Below, in pieces: positions 1-6,299 of a stretch of DNA of 21,434 nucleotides. This DNA comes from Syntrophomonas_A sp050258735 (GTDB taxonomy: Bacteria > Bacillota > Syntrophomonadia > Syntrophomonadales > Syntrophomonadaceae). The stretch lies in NCBI GenBank assembly GCA_050258735.1, contig JBLMZJ010000058.1, positions 1-21,434 of the forward strand. Reading direction: 5' to 3'. The stretch's first letter is position 1; each line of letters begins with the position of its first letter. The position numbers and the translations under genes are program-made. The notes under the pieces were generated by a model that was not told where the DNA came from, did no database searches, and saw only the letters and a program-made list of their open reading frames with translations.

Positions 1-434
1 GAAGCTATGACTGTCACAGCTGTTAGAAACTCCTTCCATCCAGAATATTTCTGATAAATCAACATGAAACAGACTGGAATGACAACATAATCAATTGGAA
101 AGAAGTTGGGCAAAGCAGGTACAAGGGCATAAGGATAGCACCATAAAAGAAATGCTACTCCCAAGGCATCCAGAATCCCGGCACTGATACTTACTATTAA
201 TCCAAACAGTGAGATTTCAAGGAAACGGGTCCGATCGATATATTTCCACCATATAAACAAAGGTAGGATAGACCAAAACACCAGGAACCACCAGGTCCAT
301 TTGGGAAAGCTATTGTGCAGCCAATTCTGAACCCTGAGATCGCTCAGATAGTGCTGGGATTCCAGTATTTTTTCATAACTGGCATCCCAGTATAGTTTTG
401 CCGGAACCTTAAAACCCTGCAGGAAGGCATTCAC
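1..434 (-). CDS. CBO0543 family multi-pass membrane protein (5' part; runs off window)
   Basis: Reading the minus strand gives 144 uninterrupted codons from a GTG at 434-432, preceded by an AGGGTGA ribosome site about 7 bases upstream; an in-frame TAG lies just before it, so no longer start exists. The product is hydrophobic and Trp-rich: an amphipathic N-terminus (about residues 1-45), then helices near 46-63, 72-98, and 112-127. The pattern WWFLVFWSILPLFIWW, a following K-Y-I-D, the LDALG segment, and the P-x-D-Y-V-V-I-P motif match what I know of the CBO0543 family, integral membrane proteins of unknown function frequent in Bacilli and Clostridia. The GTG start probably hides it from ATG-based callers. 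The C-terminus lies outside the window. Function unknown. Confidence 0.82.
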   Translation of the reverse strand, partial: MNAFLQGFKVPAKLYWDASYEKILESQHYLSDLRVQNWLHNSFPKWTWWFLVFWSILPLFIWWKYIDRTRFLEISLFGLIVSISAGILDALGVAFLLWCYPYALVPALPNFFPIDYVVIPVCFMLIYQKYSGWKEFLTAVTVIA

Positions 435-935
435 AATACATTCACCCTATTGCATTTTTACTTTATTATTATCTATATTCTCAAAATAATTCAGTGAATG
501 GTGGAGTGGAGGCGGAGCCTGTCTGGTCAAATAAGGGTCTAACTTACCCTATACGATATAAAGCCGAATAACCTATGCAAATAATCAATAGCCCGTATGC
601 TGATATGCAGGCACGAGGTACCGTAGAAATGTCATTGCGAGCGTTTCTTTACTGCTCTAATCGTTCAACTGCAAAAGTTGAGTCGTCTATTTTCAGTACT
701 TATAGTATTTCTAGCTATTTACCTTTATTTCGGCAATTCCAGGGCTACTCTGGGCCACCGACGAAGATGTTCCATTACATTTTAATAACCTACGTGTTAT
801 AATTACATAGCAACGTGTAGTTTTGGCAAACGTAATTCGAGTTGTCAGATCTGCACTTTTTCTTTTAAAGTCAACACTAGCACGTATTAATACCATGACA
901 GACACCTGGCATGACCAAGAAGGAACGTGAGCTTT
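435..935. other. Intergenic region, 5' of divergent CBO0543 and CarD-like genes; no gene seen
   Basis: About 500 bases without a convincing gene; the open frames here have no ribosome site or recognisable product. It holds a truncated GTCATTGCGAGCG repeat core at 631-643 (related copies at 1588-1703), a TATAAT at 798-803 that could be a -10 box for the CarD-like gene (no good -35 at 17 bases), and two ACGTGT words at 792-797 and 813-818 flanking that box. The segment must also contain the promoter for the divergent CBO0543 gene, which I could not place. Confidence 0.5.
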
Positions 936-1442
936 ATGTATCAAATTGGCGATGTGATTATGTACAGAATGGAAGGCGCTTGCCGCGTTGATGCGATTGG
1001 CGTTCCTGATTCAGCTTCCAGCGATAATGATCGACTATACTATACCCTTTCCCCCAATAATCGTGACGGCTTAATATATATACCGGTTGACACCGCTGTA
1101 TTTATGCGTCCGGTCATTACCTATGAGGAAGTGCAGTATTTAATACAGCAGATCCCCCACATAACAACGAATATATCAAATGAAAACCGTAACCTGAAAA
1201 TGCTATCAGATCACTACGAAGCACTGCTGCAAACTCATGACTGTGCAGATTTGCTTCAATTGATCAAGTCGGTATATGCCAAGCGGCAAATAGCCGCGGA
1301 AAACGGGAAAAAACTTGGCAAGATAGATGAACATTTTTTACAACTAGCAGAAGAATTGCTATACGGTGAGTTTGCCATTGTATTAGGCATCCCAAAAGAC
1401 CAGGTTAAAAGCTACATCGAGGCCCGAATCAAATTAGATTGA
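936..1442 (+). CDS. CarD-like transcriptional regulator (CarD/TRCF RNAP-interaction domain)
   Basis: A 168-residue protein starting MYQIGDVIMYRMEGACRV, the usual opening of the CarD_CdnL_TRCF domain, an SH3-like fold that binds the beta subunit of RNA polymerase; the LIYIPVDTA segment near residues 45-53 fits the same domain. The rest (about 60-168) is helical, as in CarD proteins whose C-terminal helices contact DNA at the promoter. CarD-type proteins stabilise open complexes and tune rRNA and stress transcription; which genes this one acts on is unknown. I place the start at ATG 936: AAGGA at 920-924 is 11 bases away, whereas the in-frame GTG at 927 is only 2 bases from it, and homologues begin at this ATG. 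Monocistronic, followed by a perfect hairpin at 1478-1512. Confidence 0.85.
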   Translation: MYQIGDVIMYRMEGACRVDAIGVPDSASSDNDRLYYTLSPNNRDGLIYIPVDTAVFMRPVITYEEVQYLIQQIPHITTNISNENRNLKMLSDHYEALLQTHDCADLLQLIKSVYAKRQIAAENGKKLGKIDEHFLQLAEELLYGEFAIVLGIPKDQVKSYIEARIKLD

Positions 1443-1477
1443 TAATACGCGATCCCCAAGATATAGTGCAAATTCAG

Positions 1478-1512
1478 AGAGGCCAGTTGCTTGTTAAAAG
1501 CAACTGGCCTCT
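1478..1512 (+). terminator. Perfect 15-bp hairpin downstream of the CarD-like gene
   Basis: AGAGGCCAGTTGCTT (1478-1492) is exactly complementary to 1498-1512 across a 5-base loop. It begins 35 bases after the CarD-like stop codon. There is no real T-run on either side (TTAAGG follows), so it could be a weak or factor-assisted terminator, or a structure protecting the 3' end of the mRNA. Confidence 0.6.
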
Positions 1513-1587
1513 TAAGGTGTTGTTAAACCGTTTGTCATATTTGTTTAAACAGCATTGGCTGGGCTGGGTGCTGTCCCTCGGGGGGAA

Positions 1588-1613
1588 GATTGCCGCGCTG
1601 AGCTCGCAATGAC
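1588..1613 (-). repeat. Dispersed GTCATTGCGAG-type repeat, copy A
   Basis: Read on the minus strand this is GTCATTGCGAG, then CTCAGC, then GCGGCAATC. It is an inverted partner of copy B at 1670-1703 and shares its core with the fragment at 631-643. Repeats with this GTCATTGCGAG...GGCAATCT form are scattered in intergenic regions of many bacterial genomes. Confidence 0.6.
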
Positions 1614-1669
1614 CTTTTCGGAGCCGCACTTGCGATTATTTAGGCAGCAATGACAGCTAGACTTATAAT

Positions 1670-1703
1670 GTCTTTGCGAGGATCGGCGCGACGCGGCAAA
1701 TCT
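1670..1703 (+). repeat. Dispersed GTC(A/T)TTGCGAG-type repeat, copy B
   Basis: GTCTTTGCGAGGATCGGCGC followed by GACGCGGCAAATCT, in opposite orientation to copy A (1588-1613). It ends 12 bases before the stop codon of the DEAD-box gene (minus strand), so it lies in the shared 3' region between two convergent genes. The two copies could pair as a long imperfect stem. Confidence 0.6.
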
Positions 1704-1715
1704 AAGGTTTTTATC

Positions 1716-3152
1716 CTAGTAGCTATGCCGCGTTGTGCGGGGTTGCTTCTTTTTCCGGGATGGGGTGTTGGGGTGACGATAACCCCCATAGCCATTATTG
1801 ATCTCTCTCGGTTTACGTATACTCTTGAGATGGATCGGCGGCGCTTCGGTCAAAACCGGCAAAGGATTCTCTTCCGGTTCACGGGTCATGATCTTAAGAG
1901 CCGCCGCCAGCAGAGTCTCAGAATCATGTTCCTCCAGCAATCCTTCAGCCAGGGTCCGATAGCCCTGAATATCCTCCTTGCCGGCCACCTCCAGCAGATT
2001 ATTCACAACCGCCTGCTGCAGGCCAGCCAGAGCATCGTTTGATGTAGGCATGGGTTTGCGGTTTATCTTGTGTTTTATCGATTCCTCGATATATTTCAAG
2101 TGGCCTATTTCCCGGGAAGTCACAAAAGTGATGGCCAACCCGGCTTCTCCAGCCCGACCAGTCCTGCCGATACGGTGGACATACCACTCCGCATCCTGCG
2201 GTATATCGAAGTTGTAGATGTGGGTCACCCCGCTGATATCAAGTCCACGGGCTGCTACATCGGTGGCTACCAGAATATCGGTGGTTCCATTCCTGAACTT
2301 GCGCATCACTATATCCCGCTGATTCTGGGTCAGATCCCCGTGGATACCATCGGCGGAATATCCCCGTTTGCTGAGCGCTTCGGCGATTTCGTCGACCCGG
2401 CGCTTGGTGCTGCCAAAAACAATGGCCAGGTCAGGATTCTGCATATCCAACAGCCGGCACAGGACATCCAGTTTCTTGACCTCTGGCACTTCCATGTACT
2501 GCTGTTCGGTATTGACCACCGTCACCGCCCGGGGATCGATATGAACCATCTCTGGGTCTTGCATGAATTCACGAGCCAGGTTCTGAGTGGGTAAAGGCAT
2601 GGTAGCTGAAAACAACAGATTCTGACGTTCCGACGGAGCCTGCCTAAGAATCTCCTCGATATCTTCTTTGAAGCCCATATTGAGCATCTCATCCGCTTCA
2701 TCCAATACCACCATACTGATCTGGCCGAGGCGGATGGTACGCCGACGCAGGTGATCCATCAGCCGTCCCGGAGTCCCGACGATGATCTGGGGACGGTTCT
2801 TCAGGGCGCGTATCTGGCGTTCGATCTCCTGCCCGCCATAGATGGGCAGGGCGCGGATCTTCTTCCGGCTGCCGATCTTATTTAGTTCTTCTGCGACCTG
2901 CATCGCCAACTCGCGGGTAGGGACGATGACCAGCCCCTGGATTTGCTGCAAGTCCGGCTGGCATCTATCAACCAGCGGTATCCCATAGGCTGCGGTTTTC
3001 CCGGTTCCGGTCTGGGCCAGGCCAATAACATCGCGGCCGCTGATCGCCGCTGGTATGGTCATCACCTGGATAGGGGTGGGTTCCTCGAAACCCATATTAC
3101 TGAGGGCAGTAATGATGATTGGGTCTATATTCAACCCTTGAAAACTTGGCAT
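1716..3152 (-). CDS. DEAD-box ATP-dependent RNA helicase (CshA/DeaD type)
   Basis: A 478-residue protein with the full DEAD-box motif set in order: Q motif FEEPTPIQ (about 22-29), motif I AQTGTGKT (46-53), Ia PTRELAMQ, TPGR, motif II DEAD, motif III SAT, then in the second RecA lobe VATDVAARGLD and HRIGRTGRAG. After the helicase core (about 1-365) comes a linker and a short basic tail rich in Arg, Lys, Gly and Pro (from about 440), consistent with RNA binding; I see no DbpA-type RNA-binding domain. Such enzymes unwind short RNA duplexes and act in ribosome assembly, RNA decay and cold adaptation; the actual role is inferred. The ATG at 3152 has a GGAGAG site about 8 bases upstream. It appears transcribed alone, since a terminator at 3238-3272 separates it from the upstream zinc-ribbon gene. 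Confidence 0.95.
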   Translation of the reverse strand: MPSFQGLNIDPIIITALSNMGFEEPTPIQVMTIPAAISGRDVIGLAQTGTGKTAAYGIPLVDRCQPDLQQIQGLVIVPTRELAMQVAEELNKIGSRKKIRALPIYGGQEIERQIRALKNRPQIIVGTPGRLMDHLRRRTIRLGQISMVVLDEADEMLNMGFKEDIEEILRQAPSERQNLLFSATMPLPTQNLAREFMQDPEMVHIDPRAVTVVNTEQQYMEVPEVKKLDVLCRLLDMQNPDLAIVFGSTKRRVDEIAEALSKRGYSADGIHGDLTQNQRDIVMRKFRNGTTDILVATDVAARGLDISGVTHIYNFDIPQDAEWYVHRIGRTGRAGEAGLAITFVTSREIGHLKYIEESIKHKINRKPMPTSNDALAGLQQAVVNNLLEVAGKEDIQGYRTLAEGLLEEHDSETLLAAALKIMTREPEENPLPVLTEAPPIHLKSIRKPREINNGYGGYRHPNTPSRKKKQPRTTRHSY

Positions 3153-3237
3153 ATTAATGTTTCTCTCCTAAATATCTTTATTCTCTGTTAATATTTTTGC
3201 TGCAATTGCTGCGGGTTAGTCATACAAAAGTGCAAAC

Positions 3238-3272
3238 AAAAAATCCCTGGAGCCGAGAACGATTCCAGGGAT
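3238..3272 (-). terminator. Rho-independent terminator of the zinc-ribbon gene
   Basis: ATCCCTGGA (3243-3251) pairs with TCCAGGGAT (3264-3272). On the minus strand the stem runs directly into six T residues (3243-3238). It lies 15 bases past the stop of the zinc-ribbon gene and upstream of the helicase gene. Confidence 0.85.
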
Positions 3273-3287
3273 CCCACAAATCAATTT

Positions 3288-3599
3288 CTACCAGCTGTTT
3301 CTTCTGGGCTGCGGTGTATAGCAGTCTCTGCAATAAACAGGTTTGTCACCGCTGGGCTTGAAAGGTACCATCGCAGGTTTGCCGCAATTTGCACAAGTAG
3401 CTTCGTACATCTGCCGGTCTGACTGACCGTAACCTCCGCGGTTACCTCCCCTTGATTGAGCTTTGCGTGCAGCGCGGCATGCGGGGCAGCGACCGGGTTC
3501 GTTGGTAAATCCCTTTTCAGCATAGAATTCCTGCTCTGCAGCAGTAAACTCAAATTCACTGCCACAATCTCTGCAACTAAGCATTTTGTCTGAATACAT
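3288..3599 (-). CDS. Small double zinc-ribbon protein (zf-trcl / CxxC-x17-CxxC type)
   Basis: A 103-residue protein with two predicted four-Cys zinc sites. Site one: C9-x2-C12 and C38-x2-C41, resembling the probable zinc-ribbon (zf-trcl) domain. Site two: C69-x2-C72 and C90-x2-C93, separated by exactly 17 residues, the hallmark of CxxC-x17-CxxC proteins. Between them is a Gly/Arg-rich segment (about 50-62: SRGGNRGGYGQS), typical of flexible nucleic-acid-binding linkers. Function is not established; RNA or DNA binding is a reasonable inference, and it sits next to an RNA helicase gene. The ATG at 3599 has an ideal TAGGAGG site 7 bases upstream; a longer in-frame start at 3671 has no support. 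It has its own terminator. Confidence 0.85.
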   Translation of the reverse strand: MYSDKMLSCRDCGSEFEFTAAEQEFYAEKGFTNEPGRCPACRAARKAQSRGGNRGGYGQSDRQMYEATCANCGKPAMVPFKPSGDKPVYCRDCYTPQPRRNSW

Positions 3600-4013
3600 A
3601 AAAAAACCTCCTAAAATTCTGCTCACATTAAGGGTAGCACCATCGTAACTCCCCTTTAATCCAGAAAGCATTTAGAAGGTTCTATTAATCCTCAATTTAT
3701 CGAGCTTGGGTAAGCATAACAGATAAATGTTCAAAAAGCAAATTATTGCAGATGTTGATCAACAGTTCTTTTTCTTTTTATCACCTTGTATTTCAGCATT
3801 GGCTCAACACCGGATATCAAAAGGGGTTCTGGACGGTGTATAGCTAGATTCAGGCCGTACCCGCAAACGGTCCTGTTGTACCGGAAGAAATCACAAATTG
3901 GCTTGATACAATTGGTTATAAAAATCGCGAATATTCCGCAAAAAAAGGTGCCCTATTAGACACCCTTTTTAGGCATATAGATGAGTTTAGCAGCAGTTGA
4001 TCCAGCATTTTGA
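3600..4013. other. Intergenic region between zinc-ribbon gene and the YbjQ operon
   Basis: Holds the promoter region of the zinc-ribbon gene (not pinpointed), and at 3940-3970 the terminator of the YbjQ operon. On the plus strand one frame (3689-4000) is open apart from a single TAG at 3863-3865 and its downstream part reads like protein (VPEEITNWLDTIGY...), but it lacks a start codon and ribosome site and runs through the terminator. It may be a decayed gene fragment or chance. Confidence 0.4.
3940..3970 (-). terminator. Rho-independent terminator of the XRE-YbjQ operon
   Basis: On the minus strand GGTGTC pairs with GGCACC around a 6-base loop, with A residues before and a run of seven T after the stem. 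It lies 44 bases beyond the stop codon of the small membrane protein gene. Confidence 0.75.
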
Positions 4014-4223
4014 TCAAGCTTCATTATAAAAGCGATCTCCCGTCTTGGGGTCATAATAAACCTTGAGTTCTTTGCCGCTTATGGGGTCGATAAAAACTTC
4101 CGATGTCAGTATATATCCCGGTGGAACTTCTGTTCCATGATTATGACGATAGCGTTTATCCCAGATTAACCATGAAAGCAGGGCAATTACAAGAAATCCG
4201 CACCAATAAAGCCAAGCGTTCAT
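4014..4223 (-). CDS. Small single-pass membrane protein of unknown function
   Basis: A 69-residue protein with one N-terminal membrane helix (about residues 3-21, WLYWCGFLVIALLSWLIW) followed by a short basic stretch and a soluble tail. The tail contains VFIDPISGKELKVYYDPKTG, a paired D-P-x-[ST]-G motif suggestive of two small beta turns; I do not recognise a named family. The ATG at 4223 is preferred over the TTG at 4229 because AGAGG lies 7 bases upstream of the ATG but only one base from the TTG. The start is 2 bases beyond the YbjQ stop, so the two genes are probably translationally coupled and the small protein may work with YbjQ at the membrane (inference). Confidence 0.65.
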   Translation of the reverse strand: MNAWLYWCGFLVIALLSWLIWDKRYRHNHGTEVPPGYILTSEVFIDPISGKELKVYYDPKTGDRFYNEA

Positions 4224-4225
4224 AA

Positions 4226-4549
4226 TCAAGCCTCTTTCTCAACAACTACCGCAGTTCCGTAGGCCACCACTTCACTCATCGTCTGCCCGATTTCGCTGGA
4301 ATCGAATCTCATCATAACAACGGCATTTGCCCCCATAGCCTGCGCATTCTTTACCAGGCGGTCAATAGCCTGTTTACGCGTATCCTCGAGCAGAGATGTA
4401 TACTCATGGATCTCCCCGCCAAAAAGGCTGCGAAAGACGGCTATGATATTTCCCCCTAATCCCCGGCTCCTGACTACTACGCCAAACACCTGGCCCTTTA
4501 CATCGGTTACTTTATAACCTTTTATATTTTCAGTCGTGACTATTAACAT
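4226..4549 (-). CDS. YbjQ family (UPF0145, DUF74) protein
   Basis: A 107-residue protein matching the YbjQ/UPF0145 family along its whole length: MLIVTTENIKGY start, G-x-V-x-G-x-V-V-R-S-R, GGEIHEYTSLLEDTRKQAIDRL, and the MGANAVVMMRFDSSEI core with Y-G-T-A-V at the end. The family forms pentameric rings and is sometimes annotated as heavy-metal binding, but its function is unproven. The ATG at 4549 follows GGAGGG by about 8 bases. It lies 19 bases after the XRE/TPR gene and abuts the small membrane protein gene, so all three are most likely one operon. Confidence 0.9.
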   Translation of the reverse strand: MLIVTTENIKGYKVTDVKGQVFGVVVRSRGLGGNIIAVFRSLFGGEIHEYTSLLEDTRKQAIDRLVKNAQAMGANAVVMMRFDSSEIGQTMSEVVAYGTAVVVEKEA

Positions 4550-4568
4550 ATTTTATTCCCTCCAATTC

Positions 4569-5684
4569 TTACTTCACCTGATAATTGCTTATTAACCTCT
4601 CAGTAATGATCTGAAAACGCTGTTTATCCGCGAGTACTGAAAAAGCCGGGTTTTGAACAATAGTGTCGGACATGCTTTTCCTTATAGTCTTTTCGTCCCT
4701 TGGGAGATCATTGCCCAGATCAAGCTTGATGAGCCAACGGTCCAGCAGGTCGAAGAAGTCGTCGCCGTGCAAATTCAACGGATAAATATCACTGGTGACG
4801 ATCTCCGTATACTGCTGCAGCATATCAAGCGCTTTATCATAATTATTCTGAGCTATATACCCGTGGGCCGCGCCAATGTACAGACCAACCAGGACGGCAG
4901 GGTGCAGATGGCTCATGTCAAAGGCTTTTGCAACATCAAGTGCCCGCCGCAGCACCTCGTCAAACTTGGCCGGATCATCGGCACACAGCATAAGGTAGGC
5001 CGGGAAATAGTTAAAAAGAACGACTATATTCTGATACATCCCGACCTGTAAGACTGCTTTTGCATCCTCCATACGTCCAGTCATCTGGTAAGCTGATGCC
5101 ACAATGGTTTCAGGCGGCATGGCGGCTTCGATCGATGGTTCGAGTAGTTCCAGTGCGGCATTAGGGTCACCAGTGGCAAGCATGCAAAAAGCTTCCATGA
5201 ATAAAGCCTGCTTTTTCACCGTCATATCGTCGCTTTCCTCTTTGACGCGGATAAAAAGAGCCTTGGCTTCCTCGATCAATGACACCGACTTTTCCGGGTC
5301 CTTCATCAGTTCGACATGGTTGATCATCAGAATCCCCATTTGCAGCAGTAATGGAAAGCATGAATAGTACTTCTTGACGATTTTACGGCACTCTTCCATC
5401 ACTGAATCAAATGGTTTTTTAGTAAAATCAGATGATAGTCTCCGGTAAAGCTTGTGGATCTCCTCTTTTGGCATTTGCGGTTTATAGTCCATCAGATCAT
5501 CTATGCTGATGTTGAAGTATGATGCCAGCATCGGCAGAAATGTGATATCAGGATAACTCTGTTCGGTTTCCCATTTTGAAACGGATGCCTTGGAGACCCC
5601 AATGTAATTCGCCAGTTGATCTTGGGTAATACCTTTTTCCTTGCGTTTTTTCGCGAGTACTTTTGCAATATTCATTTCCTTCAT
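4569..5684 (-). CDS. XRE-family regulator with C-terminal TPR-like helical region
   Basis: A 371-residue protein. Residues about 5-62 form a classical XRE helix-turn-helix (ITQDQLANYIGVSKASVSKWE, with L-M-D-Y at its end). The remaining 300 residues are all-helical with repeating hydrophobic pairs, consistent with tetratricopeptide-like repeats as in the Clostridia regulators that sense a ligand or partner through the C-terminal domain. I chose ATG 5684: AGAGGTG lies 6 bases upstream; the GTG at 5693 would fall inside that site. First gene of the operon with YbjQ and a small membrane protein. A GTTAATC/GATTAAC inverted repeat at 5724-5758 upstream could be its own operator. Ligand and targets are not evident. 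Confidence 0.85.
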   Translation of the reverse strand: MKEMNIAKVLAKKRKEKGITQDQLANYIGVSKASVSKWETEQSYPDITFLPMLASYFNISIDDLMDYKPQMPKEEIHKLYRRLSSDFTKKPFDSVMEECRKIVKKYYSCFPLLLQMGILMINHVELMKDPEKSVSLIEEAKALFIRVKEESDDMTVKKQALFMEAFCMLATGDPNAALELLEPSIEAAMPPETIVASAYQMTGRMEDAKAVLQVGMYQNIVVLFNYFPAYLMLCADDPAKFDEVLRRALDVAKAFDMSHLHPAVLVGLYIGAAHGYIAQNNYDKALDMLQQYTEIVTSDIYPLNLHGDDFFDLLDRWLIKLDLGNDLPRDEKTIRKSMSDTIVQNPAFSVLADKQRFQIITERLISNYQVK

Positions 5685-5985
5685 ATAACTCACCTCTGCT
5701 TATATCTTAGTCAGCGGTATAGGGTTAATCAATCGATTGCAGTTCAACTAGGATTAACAAAATCAACTGCTGCGATACTTTTCTAAGCATATTTTCGGCT
5801 GTCGCCAGGTGGATGCAGGGGTATTGAAACATGATTGGATTCAAAATGGACCGAAGTCTCGCCGGCCTCGACTCTTTCCACGAGTCTTGTAGTTTTGTTT
5901 AAGCTTTTCCTATGGGACCTGTTCATGACCAGGTAATTAATATGTGGTACATTGGAAAAAGAACGAGTGATTAGGAGTGACACTA
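5685..5985. other. Divergent intergenic region upstream of XRE operon and selenoprotein gene
   Basis: About 300 bases with no convincing gene. The left part carries the inverted repeat at 5724-5758 and a possible minus-strand promoter (TTGATT, 17 bases, TAAGAT). The right part should hold the promoter of the gene at 5986, which I could not place confidently. I looked for a selenocysteine tRNA here and did not find one. Confidence 0.4.
5724..5758. promoter_or_regulatory. Inverted repeat, possible operator of the XRE operon
   Basis: GTTAATC (5724-5730) and GATTAAC (5752-5758) are perfect inverted repeats with 21 bases between them, and AATCGATT (5731-5738) in the spacer is itself a palindrome. 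It lies 40-75 bases upstream of the XRE start, overlapping the candidate -35 TTGATT read on the minus strand. Autoregulation by the XRE protein is inference. Confidence 0.4.
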
Positions 5986-6222
5986 ATGAATCCAGATGTG
6001 ATTATTTATACTGTACCCCTTTGACCAAACTGTGCTCGCGCCAAGCAGTTCCTTTCGGGTAAAGGGATATCATTTGTTGAGAAAAATATTTTAGTTCCCA
6101 AAAACCTCAAAGAAAGGCTAAAGGTAACCAATGTACCTGGAGGGCCCGTAACAGTTGTGGGGAAAAGGATTTTAATGCGTTTCTCTTCCGAAGAATTTGA
6201 GGAGGTCTTTAAAGATTTCTGA
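5986..6222 (+). CDS. Glutaredoxin-like selenoprotein (UxxC), TGA at 6022-6024 read as selenocysteine
   Basis: A 78-codon gene with ATG 5986 and AGGAG 8 bases upstream. The start reads V-I-I-Y-T-V-P-L then TGA, then P-N-C-A-R-A-K; the remainder is open to TGA 6220-6222. The protein is full length for the small glutaredoxin/NrdH-like family: a beta strand before the active site, U13-P-N-C16, the A-K of helix 1, G-K-G-I-S-F-V-E-K-N, a G-G-P-V-T-V-V-G segment carrying the cis-Pro, and a C-terminal helix. The TGA falls exactly where the nucleophilic Cys belongs, there is no other lesion, and a SECIS-like hairpin follows at 6048-6068. Selenocysteine glutaredoxin-like proteins are known in Sec-using anaerobes. 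Likely role: selenium-dependent thiol-disulfide exchange in the cytoplasm. The alternative is a Cys codon recently mutated to a stop. It stands alone between two minus-strand operons; no selenium genes are in the window. Confidence 0.85.
6048..6068 (+). promoter_or_regulatory. Bacterial SECIS-like stem-loop for selenocysteine insertion
   Basis: GTTCCTTT (6048-6055) pairs with AAAGGGAT (6061-6068) to give eight consecutive pairs, two of them G-U, closing a 5-base loop CGGGT. The loop begins 31 bases after the TGA at 6022-6024 and has G at its second position, which agrees with the known bacterial SECIS pattern (short stem, small loop with an early G, roughly 16-37 bases after the UGA). A competing weaker hairpin, AACTG 6028-6032 with CAGTT 6046-6050, is also possible. 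Confidence 0.75.
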
Positions 6223-6253
6223 AAGCAACCTGGTCTTAACACACCATTAATAG

Positions 6254-6273
6254 GCCGGACTACCCAACCCGGC
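6254..6273 (+). terminator. Weak hairpin between convergent genes
   Basis: GCCGG (6254-6258) pairs with CCGGC (6269-6273), 31 bases after the selenoprotein stop codon, with a TTTTTAA stretch following about 13 bases later. A modest terminator candidate only. Confidence 0.35.
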
Positions 6274-6299
6274 GACTCTTATACTTTTTAAACAGCCAA

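Noticed and set aside
575..802. 75-codon plus-strand open frame
   Set aside because: It spans a dispersed repeat core, has no ribosome site and its product shows no recognisable pattern.
2070..2594. Open frame of 174 codons on the plus strand
   Set aside because: It lies antisense within the DEAD-box helicase gene, has no ribosome site and resembles no protein family; an overlap artefact of the real gene.
5800..5900. Possible selenocysteine tRNA near the selenoprotein gene
   Set aside because: The stretch has a TCA-containing word but no acceptor stem, long variable arm or T loop could be assembled.
5783..5983. 66-codon minus-strand open frame upstream of the selenoprotein gene
   Set aside because: No ribosome site, no recognisable domain, and it occupies the expected promoter region of the gene at 5986.
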